64,000 nucleotides of DNA. It comes from JBHENC01 sp046262295 (GTDB taxonomy: Bacteria; Acidobacteriota; Blastocatellia; Pyrinomonadales; Pyrinomonadaceae). Below the pieces are notes generated by a model, which saw nothing but the letters and a program-made list of their open reading frames with translations, had not been told where the DNA came from and ran no database searches. The stretch is from contig JBHENC010000005.1 in assembly GCA_046262295.1 (NCBI GenBank), forward strand, positions 261,622 through 325,621, read 5' to 3'. Below are positions 17,898-25,867 of this stretch, piece by piece (the first letter of the stretch is position 1; each line of letters starts with the position of its first letter). Position numbers and translations under genes: made by a program.

Positions 17898-18245
17898 ATG
17901 AACCTTCGACGCAAAATCACCTTTCTGACATTCGCTCTCGCGCTGGCAATCTTCACGACGGCCTGCCCGAACCGCGAAACCATCTCAAAAATCAACGCCG
18001 ATCCCGGACGCTACCGCAACAAAGAAGTGGCCGTCGCCGGAACCGTCACCGACAGTTACGGCGTGCTCGGCAAAGGCGGCTATGAAATTGACGACGGCAC
18101 GGGCAAGCTTCTCGTCGTAACCGAACGCGGCATTCCTTCGCGCGGTTCGCGCATCGGAGCGAAGGGCAGAATCGCCAACGGCTTCAGCTTCGGCGGAAAG
18201 AATTTCGGCACGGTTATGATCGAATCTGATCGCCGCGCAAAATGA
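17898..18245 (+). CDS. Small lipoprotein with an OB-fold-like domain
   Basis: 115 residues starting at an ATG with AGGAGA about five bases upstream. The N-terminus is a lipoprotein signal (FALALAIFTTAC, Cys at about residue 23). The rest resembles a short OB-fold: KINADPGRYRNKEVAVAGTV, EIDDGTGKLLVVTERGIPSR, GSRIGAKGRIANGFSF. Similar modules are seen in lipoproteins and in single-strand binding-like or YgiW-type proteins; no ligand can be assigned. The stop overlaps the next start (ATGA at 18242-18245), so expression is coupled. Confidence 0.75.
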   Translation: MNLRRKITFLTFALALAIFTTACPNRETISKINADPGRYRNKEVAVAGTVTDSYGVLGKGGYEIDDGTGKLLVVTERGIPSRGSRIGAKGRIANGFSFGGKNFGTVMIESDRRAK

Positions 18246-18766
18246 CGCACACGACCGAAGCGCACACGGTTGAGCCGCAATCATTCCTGCGCAGCCTCGA
18301 TGAACAGTTCGCGCAGATTCATGAACGCTCCTGTGCGATGCTGCGCGTAATCCCACCGGATGTTTTGTACGCACCGCCGCGCGAAGATGTAGGAAAGTCG
18401 GAGCGCGCTTTTCCGGTTCAGTCATGCGGCGAATACATTTTACGCGCGGCAGCGGCGGTCGAACAGACCTTCGGCGGCATCACGGCGAATCTGTGGGACG
18501 ACCCGTTTGAGTGGACGCTGCCGGAAACGCTTTCGACGCCGGAGCGTGTGACGGAATATCTAAGCGAAGTCGAATCAACCAGACGGCGCGCATTCGATTC
18601 TTTCCACGCAGATGCGGAGTTGCAGAAAGAGCTTGTCGTTCCGTCCGGCGCAACCAAAACTCTTTGCGCGCTACTCTTGGAAACGCTCACTCGCGCCGCA
18701 CATTATCAGGGATGCGCTGCCGCCGTCTTTCAACTCTTTTCAACTGCCCGGCTGCCCATTGTGTGA
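18242..18766 (+). CDS. DinB-like four-helix protein
   Basis: 174 residues, all helical. The central pattern SCGEYILRAAAAVEQTFGGI and TLPETLSTPERVTEYLSEVE suits the DinB/YfiT-type four-helix bundle, often a thiol- or metal-dependent transferase, but the usual metal-binding His triad is not obvious; the only late candidate is ALLLETLTRAAHYQGCAAAV. I would call the fold likely and the activity unknown. It overlaps the lipoprotein gene by four bases. Confidence 0.6.
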   Translation: MTHTTEAHTVEPQSFLRSLDEQFAQIHERSCAMLRVIPPDVLYAPPREDVGKSERAFPVQSCGEYILRAAAAVEQTFGGITANLWDDPFEWTLPETLSTPERVTEYLSEVESTRRRAFDSFHADAELQKELVVPSGATKTLCALLLETLTRAAHYQGCAAAVFQLFSTARLPIV

Positions 18767-18789
18767 GGTCTTTTTCGCACCTTAATTTA

Positions 18790-19935
18790 ATGAACGAGGT
18801 GAGGCCGAAATCAACGGCGGAAGTTTTTGAAGGTTCCCTCGCCGGACGCTTGCGCGAACGGATTCGCAGCGAAGGCGCGATCACGTTTCACGATTTTATG
18901 CAGGCGGCGCTCTATGATGCGCGCGACGGTTACTACAACCGGCAAGGCATTGTGCGTTGGGGGCGCACGGGCGATTACCGCACGAGCGCCGAAAGCAGTT
19001 CCCTTTTCGCTCACACCTTTGCGGCCTACTTCGCCACGCTCTACGAACAACTCGGCGCGCCCGCGCGCTGGACTTTATTTGAAGCGGGCGCAGGCGCAGG
19101 CCATTTCGCTTACGGTGTGCTCGAAACATTCGCACGCGATTACCCGCAAACCTACGCCGCCACCGATTACGTCATAGACGAAACTAGCGCGGATGCGCGA
19201 ACACGCGCGATAAAAAATCTCGTTCCTTTTAATGATCGCATAGCGTTTCGCCGCCTCACGGAGATTGAATCTTTCGATGGCGCGTGCATCGTCTTTTCAA
19301 ACGAACTGCTGGACGCCTTTCCGGTGCATCGCGTCGTGATGCGCGGCGGCAAACTGTTTGAGTTATATGTCGGCATTGACCGGCGCGATAAGTTTTGCTG
19401 GAACACCGGGAAGCTTTCGACAACGCGCCTCGCCGCGTATCTCGAACAGTTGCCCGCCTCGCTTCTCGAAGAACAGATCATCGAAGTGAATTTTGCAGCG
19501 GAAGATTTCATCAAGAGCGCAGGCGAACGCTTGCGCGAAGGCTTCATCATCACAGTTGATTATGGCGCGGAGACGCCGGAACTGCTCACCGCTTCGCATT
19601 ACCGTCGCGGAACGCTGCGCGGCTTTTATAAGCATCAACTTGTAGAGAATCCGTTGGATGATCCCGGCGGGCGGGATTTAACGACGACGATTGATTGGAC
19701 GCAAATCCGGCGCGCGGGCGACGAAGCAGGTTTACAAACCGTTCTCTTCGCACGGCAAGACGAGTTTCTGTTGCACGCCGGGCTACTGGAGATTCTCGAG
19801 CGCGAAGCGGCACGCGCGCAAGACGAAACGGCACGCGCGCAGTTACGCTTGAGCGCCCGCGAGATGATTTTACCGGAGCGTTTAAGCCAGCACTTTCAAG
19901 TTATGGTACAGCGAAAATTTATTGAAAACCGATAA
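18790..19935 (+). CDS. SAM-dependent methyltransferase, MidA/NDUFAF7 family
   Basis: 381 residues from the ATG at 18790; the open frame extends 93 codons upstream over the DinB-like gene in another frame, which is a shadow. The family pattern is complete: FHDFMQAALYDARDGYYNRQ, then GDYRTSAESSSLFAHTFAAY, the SAM-site FEAGAGAGHFAYGVLETF, IVFSNELLDAFPVHRVVMRG and ITVDYGAETPELL. In mitochondria this family methylates an arginine of complex I subunit NDUFS2; the bacterial partner is uncertain. A ribosome site is not obvious. It converges with the mlaD gene 43 bases away. Confidence 0.9.
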   Translation: MNEVRPKSTAEVFEGSLAGRLRERIRSEGAITFHDFMQAALYDARDGYYNRQGIVRWGRTGDYRTSAESSSLFAHTFAAYFATLYEQLGAPARWTLFEAGAGAGHFAYGVLETFARDYPQTYAATDYVIDETSADARTRAIKNLVPFNDRIAFRRLTEIESFDGACIVFSNELLDAFPVHRVVMRGGKLFELYVGIDRRDKFCWNTGKLSTTRLAAYLEQLPASLLEEQIIEVNFAAEDFIKSAGERLREGFIITVDYGAETPELLTASHYRRGTLRGFYKHQLVENPLDDPGGRDLTTTIDWTQIRRAGDEAGLQTVLFARQDEFLLHAGLLEILEREAARAQDETARAQLRLSAREMILPERLSQHFQVMVQRKFIENR

Positions 19936-19943
19936 ACGGAAGC

Positions 19944-19962
19944 AGCAACCGCCGTTGCTTTT
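19944..19962 (+). terminator. Weak terminator between convergent genes
   Basis: AGCAAC, loop CGCC, GTTGCT, then TTTG. Six-base stem, so the call is modest. Confidence 0.45.
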
Positions 19963-19978
19963 GCCCGCTACTCTTCGC

Positions 19979-21127
19979 CTAAAACAGTTCAAACTTGATC
20001 GTCAGATACTTTTTCGGGTTCTGGCGAAAGTCGTAGATTAGTTTTACGCCTTCGGAAGAAATCTGGTTGACGTTTGAGTAGAGTTGATCGTCGGTGAGCA
20101 GTTTGCCGACGGTTCCTTCGCCGCGTTGCGCTCCGGCGATGACGGAATCAAGGCGTTCGGCGGTGGTGTTGAAACGCGCGATGGCGGCGCGCGCATCATT
20201 GTAAACCGCTTCGTCGGTTAAGAGTTTTCCAGCCGTGCCGCGCCCGGCGCGCAGGTCTGCGATGATCGCGTCAACCTTATCAACGGATTGATTGAGGCGC
20301 GCGATGGTGGCGTTCGCATTGTTGTAGAGAGCTTCATCCGTAAAGAGCTTACCGGCGGTTCCGCGCCCGCGCCGCAAGTCTACGGCAATCGCTTCCAACT
20401 GTGCCGTCGTGCTGTTAAGACTATTGTAGAGCGCCGGATCGTTCAGGAATTTTCCGGCGGAGCCTTGCCCCGATTTGACCTGCGAGATAATCCCTTGCGT
20501 TTCGCGTATCGTCGCATTCAAGTTGTTGTAGAGAGCTTCATCATTCAAAAGGCGGCTGGCGGTTCCCGGCCCTTCGTTGACCTTGCGCGTTATCTCTGTG
20601 AGCTGCGCGGCAACTTCGTTCAACTGCTTAGTTAAATCCGCGCCCGATGCGGTCAAATCGGCGATGGAGCCGCCGGTCGGTGCGGCGCGCAGCAGGTCGT
20701 TCTCTTTGATCGGCTGACCGGCGGACGTGCCCGGCGTGATGTTGATAAGTTTATCGTTGCCGAGCAGTCCGGGCGAGCCTAGTTGAACGGTCGAATCGCT
20801 GCGCACGCGGTCGCTGACGGGAACGCCGTCTATCTTGCTATCGAGGGCAAGTTTGGCTTCGACTTTCGGCGCGGCCGGGTCGGGCGAAGGCGGCAACAAT
20901 TTTATCTCGTCAACTTTCCCGACGCGCACGCCCGCGAGCCGCACTTCCGAGCCGGGACGCAATCCGTCGGCGTTGCCGAGCTGCGTTCGGACGTGCGCCT
21001 TGTGCTCAAAGAACGAAATATCGCCGGATGCATTAAGGATCAGAAAGATCAACACGGCGATGGCTCCGACGACAAACAGGCCGACGCGCAGCTCATTCAG
21101 CCCGACGGTTTTTTTTGTTGCAGGCAT
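19979..21127 (-). CDS. mlaD: MlaD/MCE-domain lipid transport protein with a repeat-built tail
   Basis: 382 residues. A single N-terminal membrane anchor (LRVGLFVVGAIAVLIFLILN) is followed by the MCE domain: HVRTQLGNADGLRPGSEVRL, AGVRVGKVDEIKLLPP, then VRSDSTVQLGSPGLLGNDKL and INITPGTSAGQPI. MlaD forms a hexameric ring that carries phospholipids between membranes. After residue 185 the tail holds five copies of a G-x-GTAGKLLTDEALYNN-type unit, spaced 34, 34, 41 and 41 residues, which should form a long coiled coil or tube. It is the last gene of mlaE-mlaF-mlaD, with 95 bases after mlaF. The tail is much longer than in Escherichia coli MlaD (183 residues). Confidence 0.92.
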   Translation of the reverse strand: MPATKKTVGLNELRVGLFVVGAIAVLIFLILNASGDISFFEHKAHVRTQLGNADGLRPGSEVRLAGVRVGKVDEIKLLPPSPDPAAPKVEAKLALDSKIDGVPVSDRVRSDSTVQLGSPGLLGNDKLINITPGTSAGQPIKENDLLRAAPTGGSIADLTASGADLTKQLNEVAAQLTEITRKVNEGPGTASRLLNDEALYNNLNATIRETQGIISQVKSGQGSAGKFLNDPALYNSLNSTTAQLEAIAVDLRRGRGTAGKLFTDEALYNNANATIARLNQSVDKVDAIIADLRAGRGTAGKLLTDEAVYNDARAAIARFNTTAERLDSVIAGAQRGEGTVGKLLTDDQLYSNVNQISSEGVKLIYDFRQNPKKYLTIKFELF

Positions 21128-21222
21128 GGCTATCGGGGATCAAAAGACAGCGAAGACAGAAGGCGGAACAGCTCGTAGATGTTTGTTCCTGCTTCGGGCG
21201 GCGTGCTTTCGACTTCTCCTTT

Positions 21223-22149
21223 TTAGTGTCCGCGAAGAAATGTTTTGATGTACGGGTCTTCGGCCTTGCGCAAGCTCTCGTCCGTGCCGCTAAATATTTT
21301 CTGTCCCTCGCGTAGCATCAAAACTTTGGTATTGATGAGACACAGCCGCTCGCCTTCCTGCTCGAAGACGACTTGGCCTGCGTCGTTGACGACAGCGTAT
21401 TCCGAACACAGATAATCGAGGTTATTCATCTCATGCGTCACGAAGATCGAAGATACGTCTTCGAGGTCGCGCAGCTTCATCGCAAGCTCGCAGATGGTGC
21501 GCGCCGTCGGCGGATCGAGACCGGCGGTCGGCTCGTCGAAGAGCACGATTTTCGGATCGCCGACCAGCGCCCGCGCGATGCCGACGCGCCGCCGCATACC
21601 GCCCGACAACTCTATCGGCATCTTATCAATTGCATCCTCGAGATCAACGAAATGAAGCATCCGCCGTACTTCCGGCTCAACTTCCGATTCGGGCAAACCC
21701 TGTTCATGCAATTTGAAGGCAACATTATCGTAAACCGAGAGCGAATCAAAGAGCGCGCCTTCCTGAAAAATCATGCCGAGCTTTTTGCGCACGCGCATCA
21801 TTTCGGTTTCGGAATAGTCTGTGATGTCGTCGCCCTCTACGAAGACTTTCCCCGCATCCGGCTTAAGCAGGCCGAGCACCAATTTGATGATGGTTGACTT
21901 GCCGCCGCCCGAACGACCCAGAATAAGTTTGGTTTCGCCCTTCAATACTTTGAAGCTGAGGCCGTTCAGGATTTTTTTGTCATCGAAGGAAAGATGCACG
22001 TCGCGGAATTCGATGGCGGGAACGACGCGCTCCAGATCGTCCACCTCCGCGAAGGTTGATTCGGCGGCGTTATCGCTGACCTCGCCGCCCGCGACGGCCT
22101 CGTCATTCGGCGGCGAGACTTCTAAATCAGTGGTAGCCATACTGCTCAT
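21223..22149 (-). CDS. mlaF: MlaF, ABC transporter ATP-binding protein
   Basis: 308 residues. ATPase of the lipid transport complex. Walker A GRSGGGKST, Q-loop EGALFDSLSVYDNVAF, ABC signature LSGGMRRRVGIARAL, Walker B KIVLFDEPTAGLDP and H-loop VTHEMNNLDYL are all in order. An N-terminal extension of about 45 residues rich in Asp/Glu precedes the ABC domain. MSSM at 22149 is used as start; a second ATG three codons later is equally possible. It follows mlaE by 24 bases. Confidence 0.95.
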   Translation of the reverse strand: MSSMATTDLEVSPPNDEAVAGGEVSDNAAESTFAEVDDLERVVPAIEFRDVHLSFDDKKILNGLSFKVLKGETKLILGRSGGGKSTIIKLVLGLLKPDAGKVFVEGDDITDYSETEMMRVRKKLGMIFQEGALFDSLSVYDNVAFKLHEQGLPESEVEPEVRRMLHFVDLEDAIDKMPIELSGGMRRRVGIARALVGDPKIVLFDEPTAGLDPPTARTICELAMKLRDLEDVSSIFVTHEMNNLDYLCSEYAVVNDAGQVVFEQEGERLCLINTKVLMLREGQKIFSGTDESLRKAEDPYIKTFLRGH

Positions 22150-22173
22150 CCAAATTCGAGACCGGAACTACTG

Positions 22174-22941
22174 CTACTTCGGTAAACCCAAAATGGTTTG
22201 GAGTGCCTTTGCGAGAAAGAAATCCGCGATGATGACGACGATTGAAGCCAGCACCACAGCGGAAGTTGTCGAGCGGCCGACGCCGACCGTTCCGCCCTCC
22301 GTGCCCAATCCTTTGCGGCACGCGATAGTTCCAATAATCAGCGCGAAGACCGTCGGCTTAATGATGCCGCCGATAATATCATCGGTCGTGATGCCCTGTC
22401 GCAAAGACGAAAAGTAAGTTTGCGTTGCTTGATTGTAAAGCGTCGAGACAACCGCCCAGCCGCCGCAAATACCGACCACGTCGGCGAGCACCGTCAACAT
22501 CGGCAGCGTAATCAACAGCGCAATGAGACGCGGCGCGACGAGTTTGCGCACGGGGTCTGTGCCGAGCGCACGCATCGCGTCAATCTGCTGCGAGACGCTC
22601 ATCGAACCAAGCTCTGCGGAGATGGCGGAGCCGACGCGCCCGGTCACCATCAAAGCCGTCAGCACGGGGCCTAGTTCGCGCACCAGCGAGAGCGCCACCA
22701 GATAACCCGTCTGATCCTCCGCGCCGTAAAACTTGAGCGTCGGAAAGGTTTGCAGGGTTAGCACGCCTCCGGTAAAAAAACCCGTCAACAGAATGATCGT
22801 CAAAGAGCCGACACCGATGGCATCCATCTGCTGGATGGTCTCTGTAAAATAGGTCGGACGCCTGAGCAGCCCACGCGCGGCACGCGCCGCCAGCAATGTC
22901 GTTTCCTGTAGCTCCAGCAGAAAGCGCGCAGCAATGTTCAT
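22174..22941 (-). CDS. mlaE: MlaE, ABC transporter permease
   Basis: 255 residues from ATG 22941, the family's normal length; the open frame upstream to 23103 is unlikely. MlaE permease with five or six membrane spans and the family motifs: FFTGGVLTLQTFPTLKFYGA, LVALSLVRELGPVLTALMVT, and GRVGSAISAELGSMSVSQQI, then DAMRALGTDPVRKLVAPR. Together with MlaF and MlaD it moves phospholipids between inner and outer membrane. The promoter is presumably upstream of 22941 on the minus strand. Confidence 0.95.
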   Translation of the reverse strand: MNIAARFLLELQETTLLAARAARGLLRRPTYFTETIQQMDAIGVGSLTIILLTGFFTGGVLTLQTFPTLKFYGAEDQTGYLVALSLVRELGPVLTALMVTGRVGSAISAELGSMSVSQQIDAMRALGTDPVRKLVAPRLIALLITLPMLTVLADVVGICGGWAVVSTLYNQATQTYFSSLRQGITTDDIIGGIIKPTVFALIIGTIACRKGLGTEGGTVGVGRSTTSAVVLASIVVIIADFFLAKALQTILGLPK

Positions 22942-23154
22942 TCGTAAATTAAGCGCAGAATATAAGGCACGTGCGCACGACGGACTTTGGCGCGCGTATA
23001 CCTGAGTTTGAAAGCTGAAATCGAGAAAGCGTACAGGCCGCGTGATGCCCGCCTGTCGAATAATGCCGACGCCGTTGCTGTTCAATCGGCCTATGATGCG
23101 CAAAATGTGCGCGATGCGTCAAGTAAGAAGTTGTGAAACAGGCGCGCCGCCCCA

Positions 23155-23193
23155 ATAAACAAACAGCCGGTTCTGCAAAATGAGAACCGGCTG
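23155..23193 (-). terminator. Terminator after the Spy-like gene
   Basis: Perfect 11-base arms (23164-23174 and 23183-23193) around GCAAAATG. On the minus strand TTTGTTTATTG follows the hairpin. It ends the sigma/anti-sigma/Spy unit. Confidence 0.7.
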
Positions 23194-23254
23194 CCGGAGC
23201 GCGGGAGGCGCACTTTCTGAATTTCCCAGCCTTAGTTATAAACTTTTCCGGGCG

Positions 23255-23950
23255 TCAATTAAGAGGCGGAGTGGCTGGCGGAGGCTCGCGCGGCACAGGC
23301 ACAGGAGGAGAGTCGTTGCCCTTTCTCATACGTATATCTTGGCGGCGGTTCTTAAAGCGTTCGTGCAGGCGAAAGTCACCGTTATCATTTTCCATGCGCC
23401 GCTGTGACGGCGGAGCGTCGCGTCTGGCTTCGCGCGCACGCTGCCGCAGGCTGCGAAAGATTCCGAGTTGCTCCGGCGTCAGCACGCGCCGAACTTTCAA
23501 CTCACGCTCGACTTCCATGCGCGTTGTTTCGGCTTGTGCGGCGGCCAGTTCGCGCTGGCGCTCCTGCACCGCAGCGTCATTAAGGGCGTCCGCGTAGACG
23601 GCTTCGTAAAGCGCGCGTTGTGCCTGTCGCAAGCGTTGTTGCGCGGCACGGCGTTCGAGTTTGCTTTGATCGTGTATCTGCCGGATTTGCGCGTGCTGCT
23701 CCGGCGAAAGATTCAACGCCAGCAAGAGATCGGGAGGATGCGCGTGCGCGTGATCCGGCCTCTGCGGTGCGTTCGGTTGAGAAGCGACGCCACTACTACT
23801 ACTACTGCTTCCCGCGCCCGTCACGCTGCCGCTTGTTTGCGCGTCAACGCGCGTCGGGTTAGCTGAAACAATTAACAGCAGGCACAAGCACGAAATAGTC
23901 GTCGCCATCACGCACTTGCTTAAAATCATACTCAAACTTTTCTTAGTCAT
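23255..23950 (-). CDS. Spy/CpxP-like periplasmic protein
   Basis: 231 residues from ATG 23950 (an earlier ATG at 23995 is open but the signal peptide starts at the later one). After the signal (SKCVMATTISCLCLLLIVSA, cut near VDAQ) is a Gly/Ser linker, then the LTxxQ-type helical core: LLLALNLSPEQHAQIRQIHD and ELKVRRVLTPEQLGIFRSLR. These motifs define the Spy/CpxP/heavy-metal resistance fold, a periplasmic chaperone or metal sensor. The C-terminal tail is very basic and then Pro-rich (PPVPVPREPPPATPPLN). It lies 70 bases after the anti-sigma gene and is likely under the same stress regulator. Confidence 0.85.
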   Translation of the reverse strand: MTKKSLSMILSKCVMATTISCLCLLLIVSANPTRVDAQTSGSVTGAGSSSSSSGVASQPNAPQRPDHAHAHPPDLLLALNLSPEQHAQIRQIHDQSKLERRAAQQRLRQAQRALYEAVYADALNDAAVQERQRELAAAQAETTRMEVERELKVRRVLTPEQLGIFRSLRQRAREARRDAPPSQRRMENDNGDFRLHERFKNRRQDIRMRKGNDSPPVPVPREPPPATPPLN

Positions 23951-24020
23951 TTTCAAGCAACTCGCTTTGCTGCAAAATTCAATCCGGCGAAACACATTTT
24001 ATGCCCTTGAACTGCGATTT

Positions 24021-24860
24021 TTATTTGCTTCGGTCGTCGCCGCTTTCGCCAAGCAAGTCCGAGAGACGCGGCAATTCTTTTTCATCTAGGATGTCGGCGC
24101 GCGCTTCCTGCTGCGGCATTATCGAACGCCTTTTCAATTGCGTGTTCGGGATAAAACGCGCAGGCATCATTGACGGATTAGCGAGGCCGCGCGGCGCAGG
24201 AGGCGTGCGCGCCGGAATTGAACGATTAAGTGCCGCGACGGTTTCCGGCTGAACCCTGCCTTCACGCCGCAGCGCGTCGAGACGCTTTTGCACTCGCTCG
24301 TTTACCATCGCGTTCAATTCTTCTTCCGAAGTTTTGACTTCAACAAGCTTCTCCACCTGAAGCTGTTTTTCAATGATGCGCACGGGCGCAAGATGCGTGC
24401 GGAAAGAAACGCCGCTTGCGTTCCAGTTAAATTCGGCGTTGGCAACCGCGACGGTCGCCAGCGCGCACACGACAAGCACGGCGAACGATGCGGCGGCACG
24501 CATCCACGCGGGCGACAGCGTGAAGAATTCTCTTAACGCGGCAAGCGCCGTGCGTGCGCTTCTCCCGATAGTAGCTTTGGATTCGAGAGCTGCGATTCCG
24601 TGTTGCGGCGCGGCGTTCTCCAGAAAGCCCAGCGACTCTTTACGCCACACGCCGATTGATTCGCGCACATCGCCGAAGGAAGCGAATTCCGTGCGGCACT
24701 CGGCGCAACTTTGCAAGTGGACGGCAAAGCTTTTGGCCTCCGTCGCGCTCGCTTCCCCGTAAAGGTATGCGACAAGTTCGCCGTTACGCGCGCAAGAAGG
24801 AGCAAACGCGGCATCAGTCATCCTGCTTGGGTTCAATGGGTTTCCAGAATCTTTATTCAT
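24021..24860 (-). CDS. Anti-sigma factor with zf-HC2 domain
   Basis: 279 residues. The N-terminus carries the zinc finger pattern AVHLQSCAECRTEF, the His-x3-Cys-x2-Cys core of ZAS-type anti-sigma factors. One membrane segment lies near residue 120-140 (WMRAAASFAVLVVCALATVA). The remaining 140 residues, presumably periplasmic, include a helical stretch (EKQLQVEKLVEVKTSEEELN) and a Pro-rich tail. It shares ATGA with the preceding sigma gene (24857-24860), the standard arrangement for a sigma factor with its cognate inhibitor. Signals reaching the periplasmic part would free the sigma factor. Confidence 0.9.
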   Translation of the reverse strand: MNKDSGNPLNPSRMTDAAFAPSCARNGELVAYLYGEASATEAKSFAVHLQSCAECRTEFASFGDVRESIGVWRKESLGFLENAAPQHGIAALESKATIGRSARTALAALREFFTLSPAWMRAAASFAVLVVCALATVAVANAEFNWNASGVSFRTHLAPVRIIEKQLQVEKLVEVKTSEEELNAMVNERVQKRLDALRREGRVQPETVAALNRSIPARTPPAPRGLANPSMMPARFIPNTQLKRRSIMPQQEARADILDEKELPRLSDLLGESGDDRSK

Positions 24861-25471
24861 CTTGAAGCGACCTCCGCCGCGTTACCATGCTTTGCCAGAC
24901 GCAGGCGCAATTGCTTGAGCGCCGTGTAGAGGCGGCTCTTAACCGTGCTCAAAGGAATATCGAGCGCGTCTGCGATTTGTTGAAACGTCAATTCCTCAAA
25001 CTCTTTCATCACGATTATCTGCCGAAGTTCCGTCGGCAACGCCGCCACCGCGCGGCGCACGGCCTCCGAACGCTCGCGCGCTTCCGTCACACGTCCCGGC
25101 GAATCAACGGCCGACGCGAAGAAAGCGCCGTCGCCCGCAGTTTCAAGTTGCTCGTCAAGCGACGATTCGCCGCGCACCTTGGCGCGACGCTGGCGCGTGA
25201 TGCATTGATTGACGGCGATGCGGTGGAGCCACGAAGAGACTTTCGATTCGCCACGAAACCCGCGCAAGTTGCGAAAGGCTGCGACGAAAGTATCCTGCGT
25301 CGCATCGCGCGCCTCGTCTTCACGCCCGAGCATTCCGTAGGCGAGCGCGTAGATGCGCCGCTCCCAGCGCCGCACGATCTCGCCGAAAGCGTCCGCGTCG
25401 CCCGTCAAAGCGCGCGCTACAATTTGCTCATCGCTCGTCGCCGTGTTCATGCCTTCACAAGCATCGTGCAT
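24857..25471 (-). CDS. ECF (sigma-70 family, SigE/RpoE-like) RNA polymerase sigma factor
   Basis: 204 residues from ATG 25471, which has AGAAGG nine bases upstream; a start at 25450 is also possible. Region 2: EIVRRWERRIYALAYGMLGR, then EDEARDATQDTFVAAFRNLR; region 4: ALPTELRQIIVMKEFEELTF, QQIADALDIPLSTVKSRLYT. It would direct transcription of an envelope regulon including, by gene order, its own anti-sigma factor and the Spy-like gene. Stop overlaps the anti-sigma start by four bases. Confidence 0.95.
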   Translation of the reverse strand: MHDACEGMNTATSDEQIVARALTGDADAFGEIVRRWERRIYALAYGMLGREDEARDATQDTFVAAFRNLRGFRGESKVSSWLHRIAVNQCITRQRRAKVRGESSLDEQLETAGDGAFFASAVDSPGRVTEARERSEAVRRAVAALPTELRQIIVMKEFEELTFQQIADALDIPLSTVKSRLYTALKQLRLRLAKHGNAAEVASR

Positions 25472-25867
25472 CCCGAAGCGCCTTCTAGTCATTGCTCATC
25501 AAGCGATCAGTCTGCACCGCTTACTTAACGCGCCCACAACTTTAGACGCACTGCACACCTTCGCGGTTGATAAAAATACCGGACGTGAAATCGCAACGCC
25601 CCCGCAGCTTTCCCTAGTCGCGCTTTCGCACACTACAATATCACTACTTTCCATCCGCACAAGGCGAATTGAGCGAACCCATCCATCTTGGCTTTACTGG
25701 CTAAACCATAGATTTCACGAAAGTTAAATAACGATAAACGTGTTGACACGCGCATTCTCGACACTGTATTATACCTTGTACGCGACGGCGCTCTGTCTGC
25801 TTAGTCCGTATTTTCCGTCCCCTCCTTTAATTATCTCTAGCCGCGTTTTTTGATTGAACTTTCGACG
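25472..25867. other. Divergent promoter region
   Basis: About 395 bases between the sigma factor and the HD-GYP gene, with no coding frame of interest. It holds a near-consensus promoter for the HD-GYP gene; the sigma gene promoter, possibly autoregulated, must also lie here. Confidence 0.5.
25743..25772 (+). promoter_or_regulatory. Sigma70-type promoter for the HD-GYP gene
   Basis: Perfect TTGACA at 25743-25748, an 18-base spacer and TATTAT at 25767-25772. The transcript would have a leader of about 90 bases. Confidence 0.75.
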
